This document shows positions 25,682 to 33,464 of a stretch of DNA of 56,403 nt, one piece after another. The notes beneath the pieces were generated by a model. The model had not been told where the DNA came from. It did no database searches and saw only the letters and a list, made by a program, of their open reading frames with translations. Source of the DNA: Acidobacteriia bacterium UBA6623 (lineage in GTDB: Bacteria > Acidobacteriota > Terriglobia > Bryobacterales > UBA6623); the NCBI GenBank assembly GCA_002433055.1, contig DJHJ01000013.1, positions 1-56,403 on the forward strand. Direction: 5' to 3'. Each line of letters begins with the position of its first letter. The first letter of the stretch is position 1. The translations under genes were made by a program, and so were the position numbers.

Positions 25682-26392
25682 TCAAAAAAACATTGGGATA
25701 ATTCTGTACTTCACTCTTTTGAGGTAGTCGTCATAGCCTGAAAGTCCTCGTCGTAAAGTACTTTCTTCGATCACAATTCTCGGAATGAGGGCGGATATCA
25801 ATATCAGCGACCCAATGGCTGCAGAGAAGAGACTTTCTAGCCAAAGGGCCATGCCGGGATAGAACAGAAAAAAACTGGAATACATAGGGTGTCGGACGTA
25901 GGAGTAAATGCCAGAGTCCACTAATGCATGTCCTCGAGATTTTTGAAGAGAAACCACAGGTTGCGCAAATGCGTTCTCTTTAAGACTCAAGTAAAAACCG
26001 AAAATTCCGAGACTGGAAATCAATAATCCTATGGGGCGGATCAGAAAAGGAGGTTTCCAGCCGATTTGAAAATGATGGACATCTAGTGGGATAAGAATTA
26101 TGGATGTCGCGAAAGCACTTAGTAGAAAGATGGTTGCTAACTTGTCTTTTCTGGGTTGGTCTGTAGAATAGGGTGCCATCAGCCTAGCCTTGATACTTGC
26201 TGGATGATAGAGACAAAGATATATGGAGCCACTTAGAACTAAAAGGGCATAAAGAGCCAGGTATATCATCGCGTTGTACCAATACCAGCTTGGCGATGGT
26301 GTTAATAGCAACAAAGTAAGAATGACTACATTTAGACAGACACCGAACAGAGTTCGAATAAATAGCAATGCCAATTCTCCCTTGGTTATCAA
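25682..26392 (-). CDS. ICMT-like membrane methyltransferase
   Basis: A 236-residue polytopic protein of the isoprenylcysteine carboxyl methyltransferase/phospholipid methyltransferase superfamily. The C-terminal SAM-binding signature is clear: SGIYSYVRHPMYSSFFLFYP, then EESTLRRGLSGYDDYLKRVK. Six or so hydrophobic segments come first. The natural substrate of bacterial members is mostly unknown. The start is TTG at 26392. It follows the YkgJ-type gene by 33 bases and is probably co-transcribed with it. Confidence 0.8.
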   Translation of the reverse strand: MITKGELALLFIRTLFGVCLNVVILTLLLLTPSPSWYWYNAMIYLALYALLVLSGSIYLCLYHPASIKARLMAPYSTDQPRKDKLATIFLLSAFATSIILIPLDVHHFQIGWKPPFLIRPIGLLISSLGIFGFYLSLKENAFAQPVVSLQKSRGHALVDSGIYSYVRHPMYSSFFLFYPGMALWLESLFSAAIGSLILISALIPRIVIEESTLRRGLSGYDDYLKRVKYRIIPMFF

Positions 26393-26425
26393 TTGAGGAT
26401 TAGAGTGGGGTTTGGTGGATATTCT

Positions 26426-26854
26426 TCATGGTTCTGGAAAAGCTTCAAGGGTAGCCTGTGCTTGTGACCTTATTTCACTTGGCAAAATACTTGGCCCTGT
26501 TCCGATTCCAGGGCAGAAGTGCCTCAGTTTTTTCCATGAGCGCTTTGAAGAGACGTACTCAGGCCAAAAAGGGAAGGTCTGACATTGCAAAGGTTTCACT
26601 GCATGTATTGAGCAACCAGTAGCCGTAACAAAACGGCAAGCCCCTTTGCTCGGGTCGGCAATACGAATTTTATTGTCTCGTTCTTCGCAATGTTGATCCA
26701 AGAATTCTTGAGTGTTCAGACCCAAGTAGTGAGCGATGCGTTCCGCGTCTGATGTGGTTAAGAACACATCCCCTGGGTGAGTGCAACAGTTAGTACATTC
26801 CGCTATGCACTCGAAACGAAAATCAAAAGTGCCTATCTGAACTAACGAACTCAC
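26426..26854 (-). CDS. YkgJ-type zinc/iron-chelating Cys-cluster protein
   Basis: A 142-residue cytoplasmic protein with the YkgJ/Fe-S-oxidoreductase-like cluster: CIAECTNCC near the N-terminus, GACRFVTATGCSIHAVKPLQ followed by CQTFPFWP in the middle, and CPGIGTG near the end. These Cys residues bind a metal. The biochemical function is not established. The start is GTG at 26854. It lies 42 bases from the PQQ-propeller gene upstream on the same strand. Confidence 0.85.
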   Translation of the reverse strand: MSSLVQIGTFDFRFECIAECTNCCTHPGDVFLTTSDAERIAHYLGLNTQEFLDQHCEERDNKIRIADPSKGACRFVTATGCSIHAVKPLQCQTFPFWPEYVSSKRSWKKLRHFCPGIGTGPSILPSEIRSQAQATLEAFPEP

Positions 26855-26896
26855 TTTGTGGCTACCTCCGTCCGCAACAAGGGCATGATTCTCCTG

Positions 26897-28231
26897 TTAT
26901 AACCGATTACTTAATCGGTAAAGGTTGGAATACGTTCTAATGAGCAAACTACTGTCAGCGATTGCGGGAGTTGCCATGCACATTTCACCAAGGGAGTTCT
27001 TTTCAACCACTTTGAAATTGGGGCCTGCCTCTATTACGTAGCAGTCGCCTGCTTCACTCAGGCAAAAAATATGCCCCTTGTAAGCCCATGGCGAACTTGT
27101 AAAGTTTCCACTGCCAAGCGCAATGCGCTGTTTGCCATAGATCTGCTTGCCTGTTCTTGCATCGTGGCATGTGAGAAACCCTCTATCAAGCAGGGTATAG
27201 TGGAGCCCCTCGTAGACCACTGGCGATGGGTGATATGGACCACCTTGTGGCACGCTCCAGGATATGTACTCATTTGATGTTTCTCCAGATTTGAGTGTAA
27301 TGTCTCCCGAAGCCCCTGGTCGGATTGCGTAAATTGGTCGTTCCTGACTGCCGTGATAACCGGATGTCACGTATAGGAGCCCGTCAGAGGCAAACGGTGT
27401 TGGGATTGAAAGTGATGACATGCCACTCAATTCCCACAATAACCGCCCGTTAGGATCATAGGAGCGGATTTTTTTACGCCCCGCAGTAATAATTTCGGTC
27501 CGATCAGCATGTGTCCAGACAAAGGGTGTTGACCAGGTTGTGGGCTCATCTCTGTCTACCTTCCAGATCTCTTTCCCTGTTTGTTTGTCAATAGCAACCG
27601 TGTAAGATTGACCCTCGTTATCGTTGGTGATATATAACTGATTTTCGTGAAGTGCCGGTGAAGAGGCAGTCCCATACCCCCAGCGTGTTTCCACAGGTTT
27701 CCAGGGTACAGACCAGGCAACCTTACCTGTCATATCTAAGCAATAGGTGGCTAGATCGCCGAAGTGAACATAGATGTGATCTCCATCGGTGACTGGTGTT
27801 TCTGATGCGTAGGAGTTCTTGCGATGCCGAGGCGTTTTTGGAATACCTCTGTGTAACTCTGTCTCCCATTCGATTTGACCACTGATAAAATTGATCCCAT
27901 AGGCCATCCAATGGTGTGTTTTCTCTGTAATTGGTTGAAACTCACCGCCTTCATAAAACCCCGCTGGAGGTTCACCTTTACCTGTTGGACCGATGTTACT
28001 GGTCAAGTAAATTCGTTCGTTCCAAACTACCGGAGATGACCAACCTTTGCCGGGAACGTCGGTTTTCCAAACGATGTTTTCTGTGCTATCCCATGAGATA
28101 GGTAAACCAGGGTTGTCAGGCACTATGCCCAGAGCACCTGGCCCACGAAACTGTGGCCAAGTAAAGCTCGACAGTTTGCCAGCAAAGAATCCGGATGAGA
28201 TTACCTTCAGGCAATTTCGGCGAGAGATCAT
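26897..28231 (-). CDS. Exported PQQ-like beta-propeller protein
   Basis: A 444-residue protein with a twin-arginine-like N-terminus (ISRRNCLKVISSG), suggesting export. The mature part starts WPQFRGPGALG, a hallmark of a PQQ-like propeller group common in Acidobacteria and Planctomycetes. Repeated blades include GKGWSSPVVWNERIYLTSNI, DGDHIYVHFGDLATYCLD, and YHPSPVVYEGLHYTLLDRG. A Shine-Dalgarno (AGGAG, 7 bases) supports the ATG at 28231. I see no dehydrogenase catalytic signature, so it may bind protein or sugar partners rather than act as a quinoprotein enzyme. Confidence 0.85.
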   Translation of the reverse strand: MISRRNCLKVISSGFFAGKLSSFTWPQFRGPGALGIVPDNPGLPISWDSTENIVWKTDVPGKGWSSPVVWNERIYLTSNIGPTGKGEPPAGFYEGGEFQPITEKTHHWMAYGINFISGQIEWETELHRGIPKTPRHRKNSYASETPVTDGDHIYVHFGDLATYCLDMTGKVAWSVPWKPVETRWGYGTASSPALHENQLYITNDNEGQSYTVAIDKQTGKEIWKVDRDEPTTWSTPFVWTHADRTEIITAGRKKIRSYDPNGRLLWELSGMSSLSIPTPFASDGLLYVTSGYHGSQERPIYAIRPGASGDITLKSGETSNEYISWSVPQGGPYHPSPVVYEGLHYTLLDRGFLTCHDARTGKQIYGKQRIALGSGNFTSSPWAYKGHIFCLSEAGDCYVIEAGPNFKVVEKNSLGEMCMATPAIADSSLLIRTYSNLYRLSNRL

Positions 28232-28439
28232 TAATGTCTCCTGATGGTAATAACTATAAACACTTCTATCGACTAGGTGAAATTATACTGGAGTAAGGGT
28301 GTTATAGGTAATGGTGTCTCAATACAGAAAGGAAAGTCCAAGTATATGCATTTATTTCGTGCTATTCTCGGACGGAGCAATGTAGCCCGGCTCGCTATGG
28401 ACTGACATCAGATGGGCCTAGAGGCGGGGTATTTTTGAT
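28232..28439. other. Divergent intergenic region PQQ-propeller / NicO-like gene
   Basis: Bases 28365-28420 are more G+C-rich and can fold (for example TAGC-CCGGCTC-GCTA around 28382-28398), suggesting a structured leader for the transporter mRNA. It does not match any riboswitch consensus I know, including NiCo or cobalamin. Confidence 0.3.
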
Positions 28440-29138
28440 ATGGAAACTTCCTTAGAGGTACTGCTTTTCTCGGCTGCCAGTATAGGGTTTGTACATACTC
28501 TGATCGGTATAGATCACTCTCTTCCATTTGTTGTACTCGGCAGGGCGCGAGGTTGGTCACTACGCAAGGTATGGAGTATCACTTTTCTGTGTGGTTTTGG
28601 ACATGTTTTATCGTCAGTTTTATTAGGTGGATTGGGTATCGGCTTGGGAGTTGCAATTGCAAGCCTGGAGTGGGTTGAAGGGATGCGTGGCGAAATTGCC
28701 GCCTGGCTACTGATCATTTTTGGCCTATTTTATGCTGGCTGGTCTTTTGCACGACAGAGGCGCCAGCAACGCCACATCCATTCCCATGATGGCGGAATGG
28801 TCCACAGCCACGAGCACGGTGTCCAAGATCACAGTCATGATGTCAAAATACCTGCCGCAGCTACAGCTTGGAGCCTTTTCATTATTTTTGTTCTGGGACC
28901 CTGTGAACCGTTAATTCCTCTTCTGATGGCTCCAGCCGTTAGTTTGGGTCCTTGGGCGGTGGTGCCCGTGACGGCTGTTTTTGGTTTTACGACGATCATC
29001 ACAATGCTAGTAGCTGTTACAGTTGGTTTCTACGGTTTTAAGCTGACTCCTCTGAAACGGTTAGAAGCTCATGCCAATACGCTGGCCGGTTTGGCAATTG
29101 CTTGTTCTGGGTTGGCTATTCAGCTACTTGGAATTTAG
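28440..29138 (+). CDS. NicO/UreH-like metal transporter with His-rich loop
   Basis: A 232-residue membrane protein with about six helices. HTLIGIDHSLPF (His19, Asp25-His26) and GFGHVLSS (His55) match the metal-binding helix motifs of the NicO/RcnA/UreH-type nickel-cobalt family. A cytoplasmic or periplasmic loop at residues about 112-133 holds ten His and several Asp/Glu (HIHSHD, HSHEHGVQDHSHD). The protein probably moves nickel, cobalt or zinc; direction is unknown. It stands alone on the plus strand, with a G-rich ribosome-binding region 12 bases upstream. Confidence 0.75.
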   Translation: METSLEVLLFSAASIGFVHTLIGIDHSLPFVVLGRARGWSLRKVWSITFLCGFGHVLSSVLLGGLGIGLGVAIASLEWVEGMRGEIAAWLLIIFGLFYAGWSFARQRRQQRHIHSHDGGMVHSHEHGVQDHSHDVKIPAAATAWSLFIIFVLGPCEPLIPLLMAPAVSLGPWAVVPVTAVFGFTTIITMLVAVTVGFYGFKLTPLKRLEAHANTLAGLAIACSGLAIQLLGI

Positions 29139-29294
29139 TCAGTTTTCTCGTCCTCCGTTCATCATGTTCTAGGTTTCACATGACGTTTTTTCCTTTTATT
29201 TTGGTGAGTTTGCAGTTTTGCTTCGAACTACAAAAATACGAAAAGCGTCGATTGTGTTTCCACGGGGTGACCTAATGTACGATACTGTCTGCTT

Positions 29295-30503
29295 ATGAAA
29301 AAGCATCAAGTTCTGTACTGTGTTGGAATGGCGCTTCTTATCGCGGCTGGAACCGCCATCTCACAATCTTCAAAGCTGCCGGTAAACTGGAAAGGTCTAC
29401 CAGACCCCTTTCATACGCCTTCTGCCAGCAACCGACCGAAGGTTATTGAACAACCCAGTGATGCTGGTCTATCGGTGCCTCCGGGTTTTCGTGTCGAAGA
29501 ATATATGTCAGGTTTCGAGGCACGTCCACGTTTTATGATCCTCGGCCCCAATCAGGAAATTTTACTAACGGATAGTGGCGCACGCCGCATTGCCAACGGT
29601 CTGGTGTACGTCATTCATGATGGAGTCTCAAAAAAAATCATCGAAGGTTTAGATCGACCTTATGGATTGGCTATGCATGAGGATTGGCTCTACGTCGCTG
29701 AACCAAGTTCGGTTAAGCGTTACAAGTACGATTCTCAGAAGATGGTCGCAAAAGGCCTCGGCGAAGAAATTATTTCGCTGGAGGGCCAAGGAACCGGTCA
29801 CTGGACTCGGACTTTATTGTTTGACCGGGATCACAAAAAACTATACACGACAGTCGGTTCTGGTTCAAATATAGACCTGGGGGAAGATCTCAAACGTGCA
29901 ACTGTACTAAGATCAAACCCCGACGGTAGCGATCTTGAAATACTTGCGACAGGGTTGCGCAATACTATAGGGCTCCGTTGGTTTCCTGGTAGTAACGCAC
30001 TGTGGGGTGCAGTACAAGAACGTGATGGATTGGGTGATGATTTAGTCCACGATTTCCTAGTCAACATTCAGGAGGGTGCCTTCTATGGTTGGCCCTATGC
30101 CTACAACGGACCGCACGAGGAGCCTCGTCACAAGGGTGTTGCTCCAGGCAAAGTGCAGAGCACTCGTTACCCCGATGTGTTACTGGGTGCCCATGTGGCG
30201 GTACTAGACATACTTTTCTATACGGGGGAACAGTTTCCAGAAGAGTACAGAAATGGACTTTTCCTCGCCTTTCATGGTTCCTGGAACCGTTCAAAACGTG
30301 TTGGGTATAGCGTTACGTATATTCCTTTTGAGGAAGGTAGGCCAACTTCTGGGCCACAGGATTTTCTAAAGGGCTGGATGCTCGGTGAAGACCAGCGGGA
30401 AGTATGGGGGCGTCCGGTTGGCTTACTTCAAATGCCTGACGGATCAGTGCTAGTTTCTGATGATGGCGGCCGAAAATTGTGGAGAATTTTCTATGAGGGG
30501 TGA
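29295..30503 (+). CDS. L-sorbosone dehydrogenase-like PQQ-type beta-propeller protein
   Basis: A 402-residue secreted protein with a signal peptide (ALLIAAGTAISQS). The propeller shows family features: LSVPPGFRVEEYMSGFEARP, GLDRPYGLAMHEDWLYVAEP, ATGLRNTIGLRWFPGSNALW, EGAFYGWPYAYNGPHEEPRH and HGSWNRSKRVGY. Members include soluble glucose and sorbosone dehydrogenases that use PQQ. The His/Arg/Asn stretches that hold cofactor in the family appear present. A heptaheme cytochrome lies 109 bases downstream and could take electrons; this pairing is inference. Confidence 0.82.
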   Translation: MKKHQVLYCVGMALLIAAGTAISQSSKLPVNWKGLPDPFHTPSASNRPKVIEQPSDAGLSVPPGFRVEEYMSGFEARPRFMILGPNQEILLTDSGARRIANGLVYVIHDGVSKKIIEGLDRPYGLAMHEDWLYVAEPSSVKRYKYDSQKMVAKGLGEEIISLEGQGTGHWTRTLLFDRDHKKLYTTVGSGSNIDLGEDLKRATVLRSNPDGSDLEILATGLRNTIGLRWFPGSNALWGAVQERDGLGDDLVHDFLVNIQEGAFYGWPYAYNGPHEEPRHKGVAPGKVQSTRYPDVLLGAHVAVLDILFYTGEQFPEEYRNGLFLAFHGSWNRSKRVGYSVTYIPFEEGRPTSGPQDFLKGWMLGEDQREVWGRPVGLLQMPDGSVLVSDDGGRKLWRIFYEG

Positions 30504-30612
30504 TTTTTCTCTGGGTAATGCACAGGTGGGAACCTTTTGGCGGAAATTGTGATTGATTAGTGTCACTTCATCTTTCCTAGCTAGACGAGAATCATCTGAT
30601 AACTAAACCAGC

Positions 30613-31278
30613 ATGATGGTGCTATTGAAGCGAGTGTGGATTCCGCTTGTATCGGTACTTCTTGTTACAGATGTTTTTGGGACTGAAAGTCGATTTTCAC
30701 ACCAGTTACACATCAAGCAAGTTGGCATCGATTGCTTGGTGTGTCACGGTGCAGCGGTGACGAGTAAGGTAGTCGAAGACCGCAATCTGCCAAAAAAAAA
30801 TATCTGCCTTAGTTGTCACAATGGAGGGATTGCTCCAAATGTTGACACCACTTGGCTCACTGAGCGAGAGGTTGAGAAAAGGACTTTCCATTTCAACCAT
30901 GAATTCCATTTGAAGCTTGGAAACGTGACTGCCGTCATTCGAGCGGCTCTTGACGATGGTCGATATTTGGGAGAATCCCTTGGTGTTCGGCGCTTACTCA
31001 ACCACGATAACGCTTGTCAAGGCTGTCACCGAGGGCTTGAAGAAACGAACTCGGTAACTGAATCAAGCTTGCCTAGTATGTCTGACTGTTTGGTATGTCA
31101 CAGCGAGATCGACAATCCATTCAGTTGCGAAGAGTGTCACCTGCCTGGCAGTACGTTAAAACCAGTCGATCACACACGCGAGTTCGTCGATCTGCACTCA
31201 ACTGGAAAACTCAATCTCAACAAGGCAACATGCTTGCCTTGTCATGGAACCAATTTTTCTTGCATGGGTTGTCACTGA
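30613..31278 (+). CDS. Heptaheme c-type cytochrome, periplasmic
   Basis: A 221-residue protein with an N-terminal signal segment (MMVLLKRVWIPLVSVLLVTD) and seven CxxCH heme sites at residues 41-45, 65-69, 135-139, 159-163, 172-176, 207-211 and 217-221. Extra His residues (FSHQLHIK, FHFNHEFHLK, HDNACQGCH, VDHTREFVD) could provide distal ligands. The pattern of short FxHxxH stretches before heme sites recalls cytochrome c7/c3-type multiheme proteins. It would carry electrons in the periplasm. The neighbour upstream is a PQQ-type dehydrogenase-like gene on the same strand. No partner membrane complex is adjacent. Confidence 0.87.
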   Translation: MMVLLKRVWIPLVSVLLVTDVFGTESRFSHQLHIKQVGIDCLVCHGAAVTSKVVEDRNLPKKNICLSCHNGGIAPNVDTTWLTEREVEKRTFHFNHEFHLKLGNVTAVIRAALDDGRYLGESLGVRRLLNHDNACQGCHRGLEETNSVTESSLPSMSDCLVCHSEIDNPFSCEECHLPGSTLKPVDHTREFVDLHSTGKLNLNKATCLPCHGTNFSCMGCH

Positions 31279-31335
31279 TGACGAGTTGTTAACTTGTGTA
31301 ATTTGGGAGAGGCATGATGGCCCATCATTCCCCAC

Positions 31336-33273
31336 TTATCGACGGCCTGAAAACGTGCTTACATAGCGTTGGATGTTTGAGTGATAGCGGCGTACCCGTC
31401 CAGCCTCTTCAAATCGACGTTGTGTTTCCCTGCGGTAGAGGTCAAATTCTTGTTCCTGAAGCCTCTCTTTGTGTTTTTCAGACATTTCGTCACGATCATC
31501 GAGAAAATGTTCCATTTCTGCTTCTTGGTGGCCGATCACTTCGTAGATTACCCAAGCGTCGTTCGAGAGGACAGGTCCAACTGACTTACCGGTCACCGAG
31601 GTAAATGCTTTGTCACCTAACAAACCTATTGACCCCAAGTTTGGCAAGCTATCTTGACGCCTCAAAAAATTGCTCAGCTCTGTTTTTAACTGAAATCTCC
31701 GTGCTGCCTTTCGAAGATCTTCCTTCGTTGCAGCCGTACCTACTTCATTGGCGCGCTCCTCTGCAAGTCGTTTTGATTCCTGGGCAATGTACTGGGTTCT
31801 CACACGCTTTCTGGCTTCCTGAAATTCAGCTGGGCGTTCCGGAGTAATTGTGGTTACCACAGCAATCGCAGTTCTATCATTCTGAGTTGCGGTTACGATC
31901 TCACCGTCGTTGGCAGCAAATAGAGATGCCGTTAGTGTCTCGAATTCACCGAGGATAGCAGGAGAATCGTTACGTCCTACCTTTGCCAGTATTTTGACCC
32001 CCAGGTCTAAAGAAGCTGCAACAGATTCGAAATCCTTGCCTGCTTGCCGAGCCGAAGCGATCGCATTATCTATGCGTTGCATGCGGGCATTGTATTGGCG
32101 TTCTTCAATCAATTCTTGTTTGATTGTTTCCCGTACTTCGTCCAAGGATTGGAGATGTGCTCCTTGTTTTTCGTGGACCTTTATGATGTGGTATCCATAC
32201 TCAGTGCTGATGACGTCACTTATCTTGCCAGATGTAAGGGCAAATGATGCCTTTTCGAAGCTTGGCACCATCTGTCCACGAGTGACCCAGCCGAGATCAC
32301 CACCTTTTTCGGCTGTTCCGGGATCGTCTGAGTGTTCCTTGGCCAGGGTTGCAAAATCCATTCCTTGCTGAAGGTCTTTCTTTACAAACTCTGCTTTTTC
32401 CTTGAGCGTTTTTTTCTCCTCATCACTTTTGCCTTCTGTCATGAACAGAATGTGGCTAGCACGGATACGCTCATCAACTTGATAGCGCTGTCTATTTTGG
32501 CGGTGTTGACGTGCAATCTCTTTTTCGCTGACTGTGATTGCGGGTAGGTCTGTCGCATCGACGATCATTAATTTAATGTCTCGTGATTCGGGTATGCTGT
32601 ACTGCTGTTTGCGTTCTTCGTAGAATTCGCGAAGCGCTTCTTCTTTAGGTGCAAGTTGCCTTTCGAAGTCGTTTGCCCGGATCTTTACGAACCGCAATCG
32701 AGTTTTTTCATTGGCTCTACGATAGAGTTCGATAATGTCCTCTTCGTCTACTTCTACAGTGTCGACCACCATCCGTCGTAGCTTCACGTCGATCATCAGC
32801 GAACGTCGAACCTCTTCCTCAAATCTTGGAATCGACGTGCGAAACTGCTGTGCAATGAGAACTCTATACCTATCGGGTTGAAATACGCCATCAATGAAGA
32901 AGAAGGGCATTTGCACCTTCAACCAATCAGCCAGCTCTTGTTCGTTCGATTCGAGTCCTAATTCTTCTGCTTCTCTCATCAGGACTAGTTTCGTTAGTTC
33001 TTGATCGATGGTTTCCAAAGCCAAACCCGCGTGTGGTCCGTTGGGAGTGTTGGGCATTGCTTGCTGCACATCCAAAACCGTTAGTGTATGTGTGTTTGCA
33101 AGCCACCATAGTGTGGGGTCACCTACTTCTGCGAGAAGGTTTTGGTTAGCGTTAGCTGCAGCACCCCAGCTTCCTGGAATCATAGTAATTACCATTGAAA
33201 CTGCAACCAAAGACAAGATAGCCCCGAGGAGTATTTTTACGATCTGTTTCTGACTTCTGAACAGGTTAAACAT
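31336..33273 (-). CDS. PpiD/SurA-like membrane-anchored foldase with PpiC domain
   Basis: A 645-residue protein with one N-terminal transmembrane anchor (ILLGAILSLVAVSMVITMIP). A SurA_N-like chaperone region follows, then one parvulin-type PpiC domain at about residues 268-365 (RIRASHILFMTEG, FATLAKEHSDDPGTAEKGGD, LGWVTRGQMVPSFEKASFAL, STEYGYHIIKVHEKQ), and a long helical C-terminal part. PpiD-type proteins assist folding of secreted and outer-membrane proteins as they emerge into the periplasm. It is monocistronic in appearance, with RNase J about 190 bases upstream. Confidence 0.9.
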   Translation of the reverse strand: MFNLFRSQKQIVKILLGAILSLVAVSMVITMIPGSWGAAANANQNLLAEVGDPTLWWLANTHTLTVLDVQQAMPNTPNGPHAGLALETIDQELTKLVLMREAEELGLESNEQELADWLKVQMPFFFIDGVFQPDRYRVLIAQQFRTSIPRFEEEVRRSLMIDVKLRRMVVDTVEVDEEDIIELYRRANEKTRLRFVKIRANDFERQLAPKEEALREFYEERKQQYSIPESRDIKLMIVDATDLPAITVSEKEIARQHRQNRQRYQVDERIRASHILFMTEGKSDEEKKTLKEKAEFVKKDLQQGMDFATLAKEHSDDPGTAEKGGDLGWVTRGQMVPSFEKASFALTSGKISDVISTEYGYHIIKVHEKQGAHLQSLDEVRETIKQELIEERQYNARMQRIDNAIASARQAGKDFESVAASLDLGVKILAKVGRNDSPAILGEFETLTASLFAANDGEIVTATQNDRTAIAVVTTITPERPAEFQEARKRVRTQYIAQESKRLAEERANEVGTAATKEDLRKAARRFQLKTELSNFLRRQDSLPNLGSIGLLGDKAFTSVTGKSVGPVLSNDAWVIYEVIGHQEAEMEHFLDDRDEMSEKHKERLQEQEFDLYRRETQRRFEEAGRVRRYHSNIQRYVSTFSGRR

Positions 33274-33320
33274 GCTGAGATTATTATACTGTGAGCCTTA
33301 GCAGTAATTAACTTTTGCCG

Positions 33321-33358
33321 CGCGGCATGTTTTTTTAGAGTGCTACGGGTATGCCGCG
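33321..33358. repeat. Inverted repeat between RNase J and the foldase gene
   Basis: CGCGGCAT (33321-33328) and ATGCCGCG (33351-33358) are exact complements with a 22-base loop that contains a T7 run. It lies 107-144 bases after the RNase J stop and may be a terminator or mRNA-end structure. The left arm also overlaps the palindrome GCCGCGCGGC. Confidence 0.4.
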
Positions 33359-33464
33359 ACGTCTCCTTCAATTAGCTGACCTCAAGGCAGGGGTTCTCCC
33401 CTATCCCTCCTGTGTTTATTGTGCAGAAATGAAGCAGTTTTATGCAACGTCAGTGTTCTCAAAG

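Noticed and set aside
28232..28439. NiCo or cobalamin riboswitch before the NicO-like gene
   Set aside because: Some folding potential, but none of the conserved core sequences of these riboswitches are present.
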